Assembly: GCA_919901855.1 (NCBI GenBank)
Contig: CAKKQC010000001.1
Coordinates: 252,995 to 316,994 of the forward strand
Direction: 5' to 3'
DNA length: 64,000 nucleotides
From: a bacterium
GTDB lineage: Bacteria; Oederibacteriota; CAKKQC01
Shown here: positions 33,502 to 47,288 of the stretch, piece after piece
Layout of the letters: the number at the start of each line of letters is the position of its first letter
Position numbering within the stretch: position 1 is the first letter of the stretch
Translations under genes and position numbers: made by a program
The notes under the pieces: generated by a model
The model's input: the letters and a program-made list of their open reading frames with translations, nothing else
Database searches by the model: none
Told to the model about the DNA's origin: nothing

Positions 33502-33771
33502 TTATTTGCGCAGGCCCAGCTTGTCGAGGACGGCCCGGTACCGCTCGAAGTTATGCACCTTCAAGTAGTTGAGGAGCCGCCGACGCTGGTTCAGGAGCTT
33601 CAAGAGCCCCCGCCGCGACGCATGGTCCTTGCCATGCACCTTGAAATGTTCCGTCAGCATCTCGATCCGCTTCGTGAGGATGGCCACCTGCACCTCAGGT
33701 GAGCCGGTGTCCTTGTCATGGACGCGGTGCTGGACGATCAGGTTCTGCTTCTGGTCTTTCGGAAGAGGCAT
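33502..33771 (-). CDS. rpsO: 30S ribosomal protein S15
   Basis: An 89-aa protein of exact family length. It has the 16S-binding features [19 protein letters not shown] (given in part) and the C-terminal [20 protein letters not shown]-type helix. It binds the central domain of 16S rRNA early in 30S assembly. GAAGGAG precedes the ATG. The classical rpsO-pnp order is kept. Confidence 0.98.
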   Translation of the reverse strand: MPLPKDQKQNLIVQHRVHDKDTGSPEVQVAILTKRIEMLTEHFKVHGKDHASRRGLLKLLNQRRRLLNYLKVHNFERYRAVLDKLGLRK

Positions 33772-33848
33772 CCTTGAGTTGTTCTCCTTCGTTGAAACTT
33801 CCCGCCGACGGAGCCGTATGCCATTCGGTCTCCCCAGCGCGATAGCTC

Positions 33849-33878
33849 ATGGTAGCCGTCCCGGTCCTCCCTTGTCAA
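33849..33878 (-). promoter_or_regulatory. Probable rpsO promoter
   Basis: On the minus strand TTGACA (33878-33873) and TACCAT (33854-33849) are separated by 18 bp. The leader to the rpsO ATG would be about 70 nt, enough for a structure recognised by S15 for autoregulation, though none is identified. The site lies just beyond the end of the radical SAM gene. Confidence 0.5.
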
Positions 33879-33913
33879 CGGAGGGGTCGAATGGCGGCCA
33901 AAAGCGTCGCGGG

Positions 33914-35365
33914 TCAGCTTGGGGGCCTCCGCGTCCCCAGACGCCAGCGCAGGATCTGGAGTGCGAGCGCGATCCCGCCACGCACGAGCTGCCAGACTTC
34001 GAGGGCATTCGAAGCGTGTTTCAGCATGCGCCACACCTGACCCGGCCGGCCGTAAAACCGGCGGTTGGCGTCCGCGACGACGCGCTCGAGCGGCGGCAGG
34101 CCCTGAACCTGGACCGCGGCGTGCGGCCCCACGGCGACCCAGTCCTCCCAGCGCACGCGGTCCAGCGGGGGGCCCGCCTCGCCGAAACAGGCGCGGTACG
34201 CCTCGGTGCCCGGGTAGGGGACCATCATATTGAAGAACGCGAGGGCGGGGTTCAGCTCCTGCGCGAACCGGACCGTGCGCTCGGCGCTCGCGGGCGTCTC
34301 CCCGGGACTCCCGAAGACGAAGAAGCACTGGGTCTTGAATCCCAGGTCGTTCGCCCAGCCGACTGCCTGCCGCATCTGGTCCAGGGTTTCGTTCTTGTGC
34401 ATCGCGCGCAGCACGTCGGGGTCGCCGGACTCGATCCCGAATCCGACCGAGTAGCAGCCCGCGCGATTCATGAGGGCGAGGAGGTCGCGCGTGACGCCGT
34501 CCGCGCGCGCGAAGCAGAACCACGAGATGCGCAGATTCCGTTGCAGGATCAGCTCGCAGATTGCCACGTCACGGGCCCGGTCCGTCGTGAACGCGTCGTC
34601 GTTGTAGATGATCTGGTCCACGCCCTGCGTCCGGACGAGGTGCTCGATCTCGCCGACCACGTATTCGGGCGAGTGCCGCCGGAATCCGCGGCCCAGGACG
34701 ACGTGGGAGGCGCAGAACGTGCACGGGTAGGGACATCCGCGGCTCGAGATCGCGGTCGTGGCCCGCCGTCCGCGGCGGTTGTGCGCGTGCGGGACGTAGT
34801 CGCGGAAGTCCACGAGGTCCCGCGCGGGGAAGGGGAGGCTGTCGAGGTCCCGGATCCAAGGCCGCATGGCGTTGACCCGCACCGCGTCGCCGTCCCGGAA
34901 GGCGATGCCCGGGACCGCCCGGAGGACATCCGGGGACAGGGGCCCCTGGGCGAGCCGGGACGCGAGGTCGACCATGGTCTCCTCCCCCTCGCCCAGCCCC
35001 ACGAGGTCGATCCCGGGCGCCTGGGCCAGGACCGCGGCCGGCAGGGCGGTGGCGTGGACGCCGCCGAGGATCGTGACCGCCTCGGGCACCGCGGCCCGGG
35101 CCACGGCGGCCAGCCGCCGGGCCGCCGGGAAGGAGGGGGTGGCGCAGGTGATTCCGACCAACAGGGGCCCGAAGGCCCGGAGCCGGGCCGCGAGGGCGTC
35201 GTCCGGCAGGCGGCGGGCCTCGGGGTCGAGGAGGATGACCTCGTGGCCTGCCCGCCGGAGAACGGCGCCGAGGTACCCCAGCCCGAGCGGGAAGTATCGC
35301 CCGGAGGCGGACTTCAGGGGGCCGTAGGCCGCGGCGTAGGGCGCATTGATCAGCGCGACCCGCAT
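33914..35365 (-). CDS. B12-binding-domain radical SAM protein
   Basis: A 483-aa protein. An N-terminal cobalamin-binding Rossmann domain (LINAPY...FPLGLGYLGAVLRRAGHEV, then GITCATPSF and GGVHATALP) precedes a radical SAM domain with the 4Fe-4S motif CPYPCTFC and YNDDAFTTDR, GFGIESGDPDVL. Members of this class modify lipids, antibiotics or cofactors, often by methylation; substrate is unknown. The C-terminal region is rich in basic and hydrophobic residues, compatible with membrane association. It is divergent from recF. Confidence 0.85.
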   Translation of the reverse strand: MRVALINAPYAAAYGPLKSASGRYFPLGLGYLGAVLRRAGHEVILLDPEARRLPDDALAARLRAFGPLLVGITCATPSFPAARRLAAVARAAVPEAVTILGGVHATALPAAVLAQAPGIDLVGLGEGEETMVDLASRLAQGPLSPDVLRAVPGIAFRDGDAVRVNAMRPWIRDLDSLPFPARDLVDFRDYVPHAHNRRGRRATTAISSRGCPYPCTFCASHVVLGRGFRRHSPEYVVGEIEHLVRTQGVDQIIYNDDAFTTDRARDVAICELILQRNLRISWFCFARADGVTRDLLALMNRAGCYSVGFGIESGDPDVLRAMHKNETLDQMRQAVGWANDLGFKTQCFFVFGSPGETPASAERTVRFAQELNPALAFFNMMVPYPGTEAYRACFGEAGPPLDRVRWEDWVAVGPHAAVQVQGLPPLERVVADANRRFYGRPGQVWRMLKHASNALEVWQLVRGGIALALQILRWRLGTRRPPS

Positions 35366-35379
35366 GGCTGGCGTAATAG

Positions 35380-35426
35380 ATTATAGAAAAGGGGGTTTGC
35401 CTTGTGCCGGCAGGGTCCGGTAAAAT
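35380..35426. promoter_or_regulatory. Back-to-back promoters between the radical SAM gene and recF
   Basis: Plus strand: TTGCCT (35397-35402), 18 bp, TAAAAT (35421-35426), for recF. Minus strand: a perfect TATAAT (35385-35380) only 14 bp before the radical SAM ATG, which would give a very short or absent leader. The two promoters overlap, so they may compete. Confidence 0.55.
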
Positions 35427-36631
35427 GAAAAATGCATATGGCGCAAGCACTTTCCCGGTCGATGGCCGGTTTTTCCGGTCTCGTCGGATAACCCGAACCT
35501 CATGCCCCTCGCGTCGCTCAAGCTCACCTGTTTTCGCGGCTACGAGTCGGCGAGCGTGGACCTCGGGCCGGGGCTCACGCTCTTCGTCGGGGACAACGCC
35601 CAGGGTAAGACGAACCTCCTGCGTGCGGCCGAGGTCCTCGGGTTGGGCGCGGCGCCCGAAGCCGCGGCCGGCGATCTCGTGCGCTGGGGCGCCGCCGCCG
35701 GCTCGATCGAGGGGCGAATCGCGACGGACGAAGACGTCGCCCCTGTCCGCCTCGTCGTCGGACTTGCCCGCGGGGGCCTCCGGCTTGCCCTGAACGGGAA
35801 GATGGCTCCGCGGCCCCGCTGGATCGGGCTGTGCCCCGTGCTCTTCGTCGGGCCCGAGGACCGCGACCAGGTTACGGGGCCGCCGTCCGCGCGCCGGGCC
35901 CTCCTCGATGAACTGCTCGAGCAGGGCGAGCCCCGGTACCTGGCCGCGTTGCGGGAGTACCGGCGGGCCCTGCGCCAGCGGAACCGGGCCCTCGGGGATC
36001 AAGAATCCCAGGACGGCGAGATCGAGATCTGGGAGGAGCCGATGGCCCGCGCGGGCGGGGTCCTGCTCGCGCACCGCGTCCGCGCGCTCGACCAGCTCGG
36101 GCCTCGCGCGGCGGCGTGGCACCGCGAGCTCGCGGGCGGGGACGCGGACCGCGGGCTCGGGCTCGCGTACCAGAGCGGCGTGGCGGCGCCGGCCGGGAGC
36201 GGCGCCGAGGCTTGGGGGGCGGCCCTGGCGGACGCCCTGGCGGCCGGCCGGCTCCGGGACCGGGCTGTCGGCACCACGCTGACGGGGCCGCACCGGGACG
36301 AGGTGGCCATCGCGCTCGCGGGCCATCCGCTCAAGGGTTCGGGGTCCTCGGGCGAGATCTGGACCGCGATCCTCGCCCTCGCGCTGGCCAGCGCGGAGGC
36401 GCTGTCGAGCCGGCTCGGCCGCCTCCCCGTACTCCTGCTCGACGACGTGCTGGCGGCGCTGGACCGGACGCGGTGCGATCGCCTGCTCGGGATCGCGGCG
36501 AGCCTGCCCCAGGTTCTGCTGACGGCGACGACGGTGTCGGGAGCTGCAGGAGCAGCTCCCGCGGCCGCGACCTGGACGGTCCGGAACCACGCGCTCGAGC
36601 GGCTTGGGACCGGGCGGGAACGGGATGACGG

Positions 36632-39551
<2,920 letters not shown>

Positions 39552-39561
39552 GCGGGACCCG

Positions 39562-42096
39562 ATGGGACGATTGAGCCGACGCAAGCACAAGCCGGCCGCG
39601 GGGCCGGCCGCCCGGGCCGGGAAGAAGGCGGGGTCGGCCCAGCTCGAGCTCCCGGTGGTGCCGGGCGGGAAGCTCGCGCTCACGGTGGAGAACGTCGACA
39701 TCGAGGACGAGATGAAGTCCTCGTACATCGACTACGCGATGAGCGTCATCATCGGCCGGGCGCTCCCCGACATCCGCGACGGTCTCAAGCCCGTTCAGCG
39801 CCGGATCCTCTACCAGATGCACGACATGGGGGCGACGCACGAGAAGCCCTTCAAGAAGTCCGCCCTCATCGTCGGCGACGTGATGGGCAAGCTCCACCCG
39901 CACGGCTCGGACCCCATCTACGAGAGCCAGGTGCGCATGGCCCAGGACTTCTGGACCCGCTACCCGCTCGTGCAGGGGCAGGGGAACTACGGGAGCATGG
40001 ACGGCGACCCGCCCGCGGCGATGCGGTACACGGAGTGCCGGCTCGCCTCGATCGCAACCCTCGTGCTCGCGGACATCGGCGAGGAGACCGTGGACTTCAT
40101 CCCGAGCTACGACAACTCCCGCACCGAGCCCGTCGTCCTGCCCACGCAGGTGCCGCTCCTCCTCGCGAACGGGACGTCCGGCATCGCGGTCGGAATGGCG
40201 ACGAACATTCCGCCGCACAATCTCAGCGAACTGTCCGACGCGCTGATCCTCCTCCTCGAGAGCAAGGATGCCACGCTGCCTGAGCTCATGAAGGTCCTGC
40301 CCGGTCCAGACTTCCCCGGAGGCGGGCTCATCCTGGGCCGCGAGGGCATCAAGGACGCGTACGCGACGGGCCGCGGGAGCATCCAGATGCAGGCGCGGGT
40401 CGGCATCGAGGAGATGAAGGGCGACCGCCAGCGCATCGTCGTGACCGAGCTGCCGTACCAGGTCAACAAGGCCCAGCTCATCACGCACATCGCCGAGCTG
40501 GCGAAGGCGAAGACGATCGAGGGCATCTCCGACCTCCGCGACGAGTCGGACCGCGACGGCGTCCGGATCGTGATCGAGGTGGGCCGCGGCGAAATGCCGC
40601 AGGTGATCCTCAATCGCCTCTACAAGCACACGGAACTGCGGACGTCGTTCGGCGTGATCATGCTCGCGATCTCGCACGGCCAGCCGCGGATCCAGGGGCT
40701 CAAGGGGATCCTCGAGGAGTTCATCGCGCACCGGAAGGACGTCGTCGTGCGCCGCACGCGGTTCCAGCTCGCGCGGGCCGAGGCGCGGGCGCACATCCTC
40801 GAAGGGCTCAAGAAGGCGGTCTCGGCGCTCGAGCGGGTCATCAAGCTCATCCGCAACTCGAAGGGCCCGGATGACGCCCGGGTCGGGCTCATGAAGCTCC
40901 TGCGCATCGACGCGCTCCAGGCGCAGGCGATCCTGGACCTCCGGCTCGCCCAGCTTTCGCAGCTCGAGCGGCTGAAGCTCGACGAGGAGTACCGGGAGAC
41001 GCTGAAGACGATCGCCCGGCTCAAGGGGATTCTCGATTCGGAGCGGCGGGTCCGCGAGGTCATCAAGGACGAGCTCGAGGAGCTGAAGAAGCGTTTCGGC
41101 GACCCGCGGCGGACCGAGATCACGGGGGCGGCGCCGGAGGAGATGAAGATGGAGGACCTCGTCCCGAAGGAGGAGGTCGTCATCTCGGTCTCGCACGCCG
41201 GCTACGTCAAGCGCCAGCCGCTCGAGCAGTACCGGTCGCAGAAGCGCGGCGGCAAGGGCGTAACGGGCGCGGAGACGAAGGAGGAGGACTGGCTCGAGGA
41301 GCTCTTCATCGCGGACACGCACGCGGACCTCCTGTTCTTCACGAACCTGGGCCGCGTCTTCTGGCTCAAGGCCTACCAGGTGCCCGAGGCCGGCCGGTAC
41401 GCGCGGGGCAAGGCTCTCGTGAACCTCCTCAAGTTCCAGGAGGCCGAGCGCGTCTGCGCCTCGATCGCGGTCTCCAAGTTCCGGGACAACGACTGGCTGA
41501 CCATGGCCACGCGGATGGGCAACGTGAAGCGCATCGCGCTGACGGAGTTCCAGAGCGCCCAGTCGCGCGGCGTCAAGGCGATCAGCATCCGCAAGGGCGA
41601 CGAGCTGATCGGCGTGGGGCAGTCCGGCGGGACGCACGAGGTCGTGTTCGCGACGGCGCACGGCAAGGCCATCCGGTTCAAGGAGAAGCAGGTGCGGGCG
41701 ATGGGGCGGTCCGCGGGCGGCGTCCGCGGCATTTCGCTGGCCAAGGGCGACCGCGTCGTCGGGATGGCGCTCACGGACGGCAAGGGCGCCCTGCTGACGG
41801 TGGCCGAGCACGGTTTCGGCAAGCGCACGCCCATGACCCAGTACCGGGTGACGGGGCGTGGCGGCAAGGGCATCGCGAACCTCAAGGTGACCGACAAGAC
41901 GGGCCCCGTGGTCGCGGTCCTGCGCGTCGACGACGAGGACGAGGTGATGCTTACGACCGCGAAGGGCATCTTCCTGCGGTCGAAGGTCGGTGACGTGCGC
42001 GTGATCGGCCGGAACGCCCAGGGCGTCCACCTGATCCGGCTGGAGCCGGGCGACAAGCTGGTGGCGGCCGCGCGGCTTGCGAGGGAGGACGCGTGA
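39562..42096 (+). CDS. gyrA: DNA gyrase subunit A
   Basis: An 844-aa breakage-reunion subunit. A basic N-terminal extension of about 30 residues precedes the winged-helix start [20 protein letters not shown]. The active-site Tyr lies in [10 protein letters not shown]. The C-terminal beta-pinwheel has a GyrA-box variant QKRGGKG, which distinguishes gyrase from topoisomerase IV (ParC). The start is 11 bp after gyrB. Its end overlaps the next gene by GTGA. Confidence 0.96.
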   Translation: MGRLSRRKHKPAAGPAARAGKKAGSAQLELPVVPGGKLALTVENVDIEDEMKSSYIDYAMSVIIGRALPDIRDGLKPVQRRILYQMHDMGATHEKPFKKSALIVGDVMGKLHPHGSDPIYESQVRMAQDFWTRYPLVQGQGNYGSMDGDPPAAMRYTECRLASIATLVLADIGEETVDFIPSYDNSRTEPVVLPTQVPLLLANGTSGIAVGMATNIPPHNLSELSDALILLLESKDATLPELMKVLPGPDFPGGGLILGREGIKDAYATGRGSIQMQARVGIEEMKGDRQRIVVTELPYQVNKAQLITHIAELAKAKTIEGISDLRDESDRDGVRIVIEVGRGEMPQVILNRLYKHTELRTSFGVIMLAISHGQPRIQGLKGILEEFIAHRKDVVVRRTRFQLARAEARAHILEGLKKAVSALERVIKLIRNSKGPDDARVGLMKLLRIDALQAQAILDLRLAQLSQLERLKLDEEYRETLKTIARLKGILDSERRVREVIKDELEELKKRFGDPRRTEITGAAPEEMKMEDLVPKEEVVISVSHAGYVKRQPLEQYRSQKRGGKGVTGAETKEEDWLEELFIADTHADLLFFTNLGRVFWLKAYQVPEAGRYARGKALVNLLKFQEAERVCASIAVSKFRDNDWLTMATRMGNVKRIALTEFQSAQSRGVKAISIRKGDELIGVGQSGGTHEVVFATAHGKAIRFKEKQVRAMGRSAGGVRGISLAKGDRVVGMALTDGKGALLTVAEHGFGKRTPMTQYRVTGRGGKGIANLKVTDKTGPVVAVLRVDDEDEVMLTTAKGIFLRSKVGDVRVIGRNAQGVHLIRLEPGDKLVAAARLAREDA

Positions 42097-45000
42097 AGCT
42101 GTCGGTCCGGTTCGCCGTCCTCGTGACCGCCATCTTCCTCGTGACCGTCGGCTTCGTGTGGTGGCTCCTGGGCACCCGGTTGAACGCCGCCGGCCGCACT
42201 GTCGCCGCGATGTCGGCCCAGCTCGCCGAACAGACCCAGCGGGAGCGCGAACTCAAGACGAAGCTGTCCTCCGTTGCCGCCGCCCAGGGGGCGGGCGACA
42301 TCGCCACCCGGGCGGCGAGCGTCCTGTCCGCCTTCGTGGCCGACCGGACCGCGGAGCTCAAGGACGACGAGTTGCTCGCGTCCTTCTCCGCGGCCGAGGA
42401 GCAGGAGGGAGCCGCGGCCAAGATACTGGCCGGGGCGAAGATGCTCGACCAGGTGATCGTGACGGACAGCTCGGGGGCCGTGACCGCCGTCATTCCCGCG
42501 AACGCGAGCCTGCTGGGCCAGTCCTACCTGACGGCCGCCGAGACCGCGGCCTGCCGGAAGGCGACGGCGCCGCGCGTGTCCGTGAAGGTTTCGGACAAGT
42601 CTCCGGCCCGTCTCCTCACGGTCGCGGCGGGGGTCCGGGCGAAGGTGGGGACGCGGACGACGTTCGTCGGGGTCGTCGTCGAGGTCGCCGCCTTCGAGAA
42701 CATCCTCAAGGGCGTGACGGGCAGCATGGCCGGCGAGACCGAGACGCGGTTCCTGCTCGTCGATTCGAAGGGCCTGGTGGCGTTGTCGCCGTCGCCCGAT
42801 CTCGTGGGCCGCGCCGTCAAGGACTCGCCCGAGCTCAAGAACTTGCTGGAGGCCGCGGAGGGCCAGGTCGTCGAGGTGAGTGTCGACCTGCGCCGCTGGA
42901 TGGCGGTGCGTCAGCCGGGCCCGCTGGGGATGACCGTCATCGGGCTGGGCGCCATCAGTCCCGCGCCGGCTGCGGCGGGGGCCGCGGCCACGGTGTCGGT
43001 CCCGGGATCGCCGTTCATGATCCTCGGCCTGGTGGCGGCCGCGGGTCTCGCGGGCATCCTGGTGATCGTGCTCCTGCCCCTCGGCCGCCTCGGGTTGCTG
43101 GCGAAGTCGGCGGAGGCGCTGGCGGCGGGGTCGAGTTCGGTCGAGTTCAAGAGCGCGGGGGCGAACGACGAGATCGGGGCGGCCGCGCGCGCCCTCGAGA
43201 AGGTAGGCGAGAAACTCTCGGGCGAGATCGCGCACCGCGAGGAGACCGCGTCGGCCTACGCCACGATCCAGCGCGATCTTCAGCGAATGCAGACGGAGAA
43301 CCGCGAGCTCCAGGAGTACCAGCGGAACCTGGAGTCCAAGGCCCGCCAGCAGCAGGCGGCACTGGAGGGCGAGGTGGCGACCGCCCGGCAGGAGCTCGAG
43401 AACGCGCGGTCCGAGCTCGAAACCGGACGGAATGCGCTGGCCGCCCAGCAGGCGGCGGTGGCGACGCAATCCGCGGCTGTCGCGGCGCGGGACACGGCGA
43501 TCGCCGAGCGCGACGCGGCCCTCGTCCAGGCGGGCCAGCACATCCAGTCGCTGACCGAGAACGTCGCCGCGCTCCAGCAGTCGGTCGAGTCCCTTTCGGC
43601 GCGGATGGCCGAGGCCAACGTCGAGCTGGACCGGCGCCGGTCCGCGCCGGCGGCCGCGTTCGGGCTCTTCGCGGAGGCCAGCGAGGCGCTCTCGGTCGAG
43701 CTTGCCGGCCTGGTCGAGCTCGTGCAGGGCTACATCGGCCAGCTCGTCGAGGCCGGCGCCATCACGGAGGAGCAGCAGCAGTTCCTGTCCACGGTCATCA
43801 CCCGGTCGGCCCGCTCCCAGCGGCTGATGGGCGATCTCCGGGACTTCTCGAACATCGTGCGGCCCGACGGCCTCGCGCGCGAGCCGATCGACCTCGGCGC
43901 CCTCCTGACCGACGTGGTGGGATCGGCGCAGGAAGGCGCGGAGGCGCGTGGGATTACGCTGGACGCCGACGTGCCCGTCCTGCCCGAGATGATGGGGGAC
44001 GAGGGGCGCCTGCGCCAGCTCTTCACCATCCTGTTCCAGAACGCGGTCCGGTTCACGCCCGAGGGCGGGAACGTGATCATGCGCGTCGGGGTCCGCGAGG
44101 GCGTGGCCGGGATCCGGATCGAGGACAGCGCGGAGTCCATCCCGGTCAAGTCGGAGGAGGTCTTTGACCACTTCCATCCGCCCGACGAGGAGATCCTCGC
44201 CCTGCGCGGGTCGGGCCTCCGGTTCCCGATCCTGCGCGCGATCGCGGCCGCGCACGGCGGGTCCATCGACCTCGCGATCACGGAGCAGGGGTCGAACCTG
44301 TTCTTTGTCCGCCTCCCCGTGCGCAGCGAGGCCCCGACCGCGGACCAGACCGCGGCGCTGTTCGCGGGCGTGTCGGCGGGTGAGGGGGCGCATCCGGCCG
44401 CGGCCGCCGCATATGTGCAGCCGCCGGTCGAGTTGGCGGCGGAGCCGGCGGCTCCTGCTGCGGAGACCGACGCGTTCGCCCAGGCGTTTGCGGCCTTCGC
44501 CGCGTCCCCTGCGGCGGCAGCGCCGTCGGAGCCCGCCGACCTGGCTGCCGGACCTGCGCCGGCCCCTGCCGAGCTGTCCGCGGAACCCGTGGCGCCCGCG
44601 CCGGGGGTCGATGCGTTCGCCCAGGAGTTCGCCGCGTTTGCGGGAACGGCTCCTGCCGCAGCGGACACCCCGGAAGCGGCGGCGGAGCTGTCCGCCGAAC
44701 CGTCTGCCGAACCTGCGGCTGAGGCAGGGGTTGAGCCGGGCGCGCCGTCGGCCGAGGCCGATGCGTTCGCCCAGGCGTTCGCGGCCTTTGCCGCGTCGCC
44801 GGCGGCCGAACCCGTGCCGCCATCCGCCGACTTGCCGGCAGAGCCGCCCGCGGCGGGCGTGGAGACGACCGAGTCGATCCTGGCGGCCCCGGGCGAGGCT
44901 CCGCCGGGCATCGGGCTCGAGGATCTCTGGACGGTGCCCGACGGGACCACGGCGCCGACGGTGGAGGCAATCGAGAATGCCTCGCAGGGCTCCGAGTCCG

Positions 45001-45110
45001 CCCCCGGGGAGCCGGGGACGGACGTGGTGTCCTCGCCACCGGCCAATCCTCCGGACGGAACCGAGGGGAAGCCGTTCTCGTTCGGGAGCGACGAGATTCT
45101 GACGGAGTAG
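42093..45110 (+). CDS. Membrane sensor with degenerate histidine-kinase core and Ala/Pro-rich tail
   Basis: A 1005-aa protein. Helix 1 (about 7-27), an extracytoplasmic sensor of about 270 residues, helix 2 (about 305-330), a HAMP-like segment and a long coiled coil (about 380-510) lead to a DHp-like helix pair. The phosphoacceptor position reads [14 protein letters not shown] where kinases have SHELRTPL: His is replaced by Val535. The ATPase-like domain keeps an N-box ([11 protein letters not shown]), but G1 is DSAES instead of DxGxG. About 240 C-terminal residues are Ala/Pro/Glu-rich with three DAFAQ(A/E)FAAFA units. It is likely a pseudokinase scaffold. The GTG start overlaps the gyrA stop. 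Confidence 0.7.
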   Translation: MKLSVRFAVLVTAIFLVTVGFVWWLLGTRLNAAGRTVAAMSAQLAEQTQRERELKTKLSSVAAAQGAGDIATRAASVLSAFVADRTAELKDDELLASFSAAEEQEGAAAKILAGAKMLDQVIVTDSSGAVTAVIPANASLLGQSYLTAAETAACRKATAPRVSVKVSDKSPARLLTVAAGVRAKVGTRTTFVGVVVEVAAFENILKGVTGSMAGETETRFLLVDSKGLVALSPSPDLVGRAVKDSPELKNLLEAAEGQVVEVSVDLRRWMAVRQPGPLGMTVIGLGAISPAPAAAGAAATVSVPGSPFMILGLVAAAGLAGILVIVLLPLGRLGLLAKSAEALAAGSSSVEFKSAGANDEIGAAARALEKVGEKLSGEIAHREETASAYATIQRDLQRMQTENRELQEYQRNLESKARQQQAALEGEVATARQELENARSELETGRNALAAQQAAVATQSAAVAARDTAIAERDAALVQAGQHIQSLTENVAALQQSVESLSARMAEANVELDRRRSAPAAAFGLFAEASEALSVELAGLVELVQGYIGQLVEAGAITEEQQQFLSTVITRSARSQRLMGDLRDFSNIVRPDGLAREPIDLGALLTDVVGSAQEGAEARGITLDADVPVLPEMMGDEGRLRQLFTILFQNAVRFTPEGGNVIMRVGVREGVAGIRIEDSAESIPVKSEEVFDHFHPPDEEILALRGSGLRFPILRAIAAAHGGSIDLAITEQGSNLFFVRLPVRSEAPTADQTAALFAGVSAGEGAHPAAAAAYVQPPVELAAEPAAPAAETDAFAQAFAAFAASPAAAAPSEPADLAAGPAPAPAELSAEPVAPAPGVDAFAQEFAAFAGTAPAAADTPEAAAELSAEPSAEPAAEAGVEPGAPSAEADAFAQAFAAFAASPAAEPVPPSADLPAEPPAAGVETTESILAAPGEAPPGIGLEDLWTVPDGTTAPTVEAIENASQGSESAPGEPGTDVVSSPPANPPDGTEGKPFSFGSDEILTE

Positions 45111-45116
45111 ACGCCG

Positions 45117-47288
45117 CTGCGCACCGGCACTGGCCCATCCCGCCGAACCGCCTCCGTCCTTCCCCTCGCGACCCCGCTCCTTGTCGTCTGGGTCCTCGCC
45201 GTCCTCGCGCTCTCGCATCCCTGGCGGGGGCTGACCTCCGGCGCACTCCTGAACGCCTGGCGGCCGGACCGGCCGTCGTCGGCCTTTTCCGCGGGGACGC
45301 TGGCAGACAATTGGTGGCGGCTGGCCGGCGGGCACCTGGCTGCCGTCGCCGTCATCGCCGCGCTCTTCGGGCTCGGGGCCGGGCTTCTCGGCCTCTTCCG
45401 TCCCGTTCGGCGACAGGCCCTCGCTGACCGGCGCGTCTTCGCGGCCGCACTCGGGGCGGGCGCCGGGATCATGGGCTTCCTCGGGTTGGGGTGTTGCGGG
45501 CTGTGGTGGCCCTCCGTGGGCTGGGTGACCGCAGCGGCGGGATGGTGGATGGGACGGCGGCACCGGCGAGCCTGGGCCGCGAAGAAAGCCGCTTGGCGCC
45601 CGACCGTGGTGGAGTGGCTGTCCGCCGCTGCGGCGGCAATCGCGGTGCTTTTCGTGGCGGCGGCGTCACTCGATCTCGACTCGGCCGAGGATGCGCTCGT
45701 GTATCACCTCTCTCTCCCGCTGCGGTTCGCCGCCGATCACCGCGTCATGGGGCTCCCCGGCGTCCTGCATGCGTCCTTCCCCCAGGGCGGACCCATGCTC
45801 TATGGCTGGCTGGTGCTCCTCGGGGGCGAGCCGGCGGTCCGCGCGTGGCGGCCGTGGCTCGTTCTCGGGCTCTGCGCCCTCGTCTGGCGGCTCTGTACCC
45901 GGGAGGGGCGCCCGGACGCAGGATGGCTGGCGGCGGGACTGGTCGCGACGCTGCCGTACACGTTCTGGCTCGGCCCCGCGACGATGCCCGATCTCGAGTG
46001 CGCCGGGCTCCTGGTCGCGGCGGCGCTGGCCCTGCGCGCCGGCGCGGGATTCCGCCGGGCGGCCGCCGCGCCGGCGCTGTCCATGACGCTCGCCGCCGCC
46101 GCGTGCGCGATCAAGTACCAGGCGCTCTTCGCCGCTCCGGCGCTGGCCCTGGCGTCCTGCGGCTGGCGGTTGCGGGGCCGGCGGTTCGCCATTGCCTCGG
46201 TCCTGGTCTTGGCCGCGCTCGCGCCGTGGTGGTGGCGGAACGCGGCGGCTACGGGCAACCCCGTCTTTCCGTACGCCGCGCGCGTGTTTCCTTCGTTCGT
46301 TCCGCAGCCGCCGTCGGCAGGTGCGCGGATCGACTTCTTCAACCGCTCGTACCTCATCTCCCGGCCCGCCGAACTCCCGCTCCTGCCGTGGCGGATCTCG
46401 ACCGTGGGCCGCGGCGCCCCGTTGGGTCCGCTTTTCGTCCTCGGGGCGCCCCTGCTCCTGCTTGTCCGCCCGCTGGGCGCGGCCGCATTCTCCGCCGCAG
46501 TGGCCGGCGTCGCGCTCGCCTGCTGGGTTCCGTTCTCCCACAATCCCCGGTACGCCCTGGCCGCGTGGCTCCTCCTGGCCGCTGCAATCGCGCTGAGCGT
46601 GGGTGATGCAGTGGCGGGGCGGCAGACCCGGCGCCGCGTCCTCGGGATGACCGCCCTCGCGGCGTGCCTCGTCCTCGCGGTGGCGGGGCTGGCTCGCGCG
46701 TGGGTCGCCACGGGCCCGCGGGTGGCCTCGTACCTCACGGGACGCGACTCGCCGGCCGCCCGGTGGGACCGGACCACGCCCTTCCCGTTCGCTGCCGCGT
46801 CCGCCGCACTGGATCGCGTCGCATCGCCCCAATCCCGGGTCCTCGTCGTCGGCGACATATACGGTGCCTACTGGGGTCGCCCGACGGTCTGGTCGACCCG
46901 TTTCGACGTCCCGGTGGCCGAGACGATCCTCCGGACTTCCCGGACCGGGGCGGAAGCGGCGAAGCGGTTCCGCCAGATTGCGCCCTACATCTATCTGAGC
47001 GATCCGGCGGCGGGCTCTGTGGCGTTCGGCTGGACCTCCGGAAACTTCTCTTTCTCAGCGCGTGAGGCAGGTGTGGCAACCGTTGTCTGGGCGCGGTGGA
47101 TGGACTCGGTAGCGACGGGCCCGACTGGCAACATCTGGCGGGTGCGGCGTTCACGTGCGGGGATGGTCTCCCGTGTTCCCATCCCCCTCGTCTTCCGGCC
47201 CGAGGCCTTCCGCCGCGCCTATGGTCCCTGGACTTCGATCTCGTGGGACGGCGCGGGTGTCCGCACCAGGACGGTCGCGCCCAGGTAG
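45117..47288 (+). CDS. GT-C/GT39-like polytopic membrane protein (copy A1), unusual start
   Basis: About 723 aa with roughly a dozen hydrophobic segments. A DALVYHLSLPLRF motif after the first conserved loop and WRNAAATGNPVFPYAARVF are typical of GT39-like transferases that use polyprenyl-phosphate sugars. The C-terminal soluble part (VLVVGDIYGAYWGRP) matches the copy at 51787. The first ATG is at 45471, but 360 nt of open, membrane-like and paralogue-matching sequence precede it without any ATG, GTG or TTG. CTG at 45117 is the first usable codon. The frame is the same as that of the preceding gene, separated only by its TAG. Confidence 0.72.
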   Translation: MRTGTGPSRRTASVLPLATPLLVVWVLAVLALSHPWRGLTSGALLNAWRPDRPSSAFSAGTLADNWWRLAGGHLAAVAVIAALFGLGAGLLGLFRPVRRQALADRRVFAAALGAGAGIMGFLGLGCCGLWWPSVGWVTAAAGWWMGRRHRRAWAAKKAAWRPTVVEWLSAAAAAIAVLFVAAASLDLDSAEDALVYHLSLPLRFAADHRVMGLPGVLHASFPQGGPMLYGWLVLLGGEPAVRAWRPWLVLGLCALVWRLCTREGRPDAGWLAAGLVATLPYTFWLGPATMPDLECAGLLVAAALALRAGAGFRRAAAAPALSMTLAAAACAIKYQALFAAPALALASCGWRLRGRRFAIASVLVLAALAPWWWRNAAATGNPVFPYAARVFPSFVPQPPSAGARIDFFNRSYLISRPAELPLLPWRISTVGRGAPLGPLFVLGAPLLLLVRPLGAAAFSAAVAGVALACWVPFSHNPRYALAAWLLLAAAIALSVGDAVAGRQTRRRVLGMTALAACLVLAVAGLARAWVATGPRVASYLTGRDSPAARWDRTTPFPFAAASAALDRVASPQSRVLVVGDIYGAYWGRPTVWSTRFDVPVAETILRTSRTGAEAAKRFRQIAPYIYLSDPAAGSVAFGWTSGNFSFSAREAGVATVVWARWMDSVATGPTGNIWRVRRSRAGMVSRVPIPLVFRPEAFRRAYGPWTSISWDGAGVRTRTVAPR

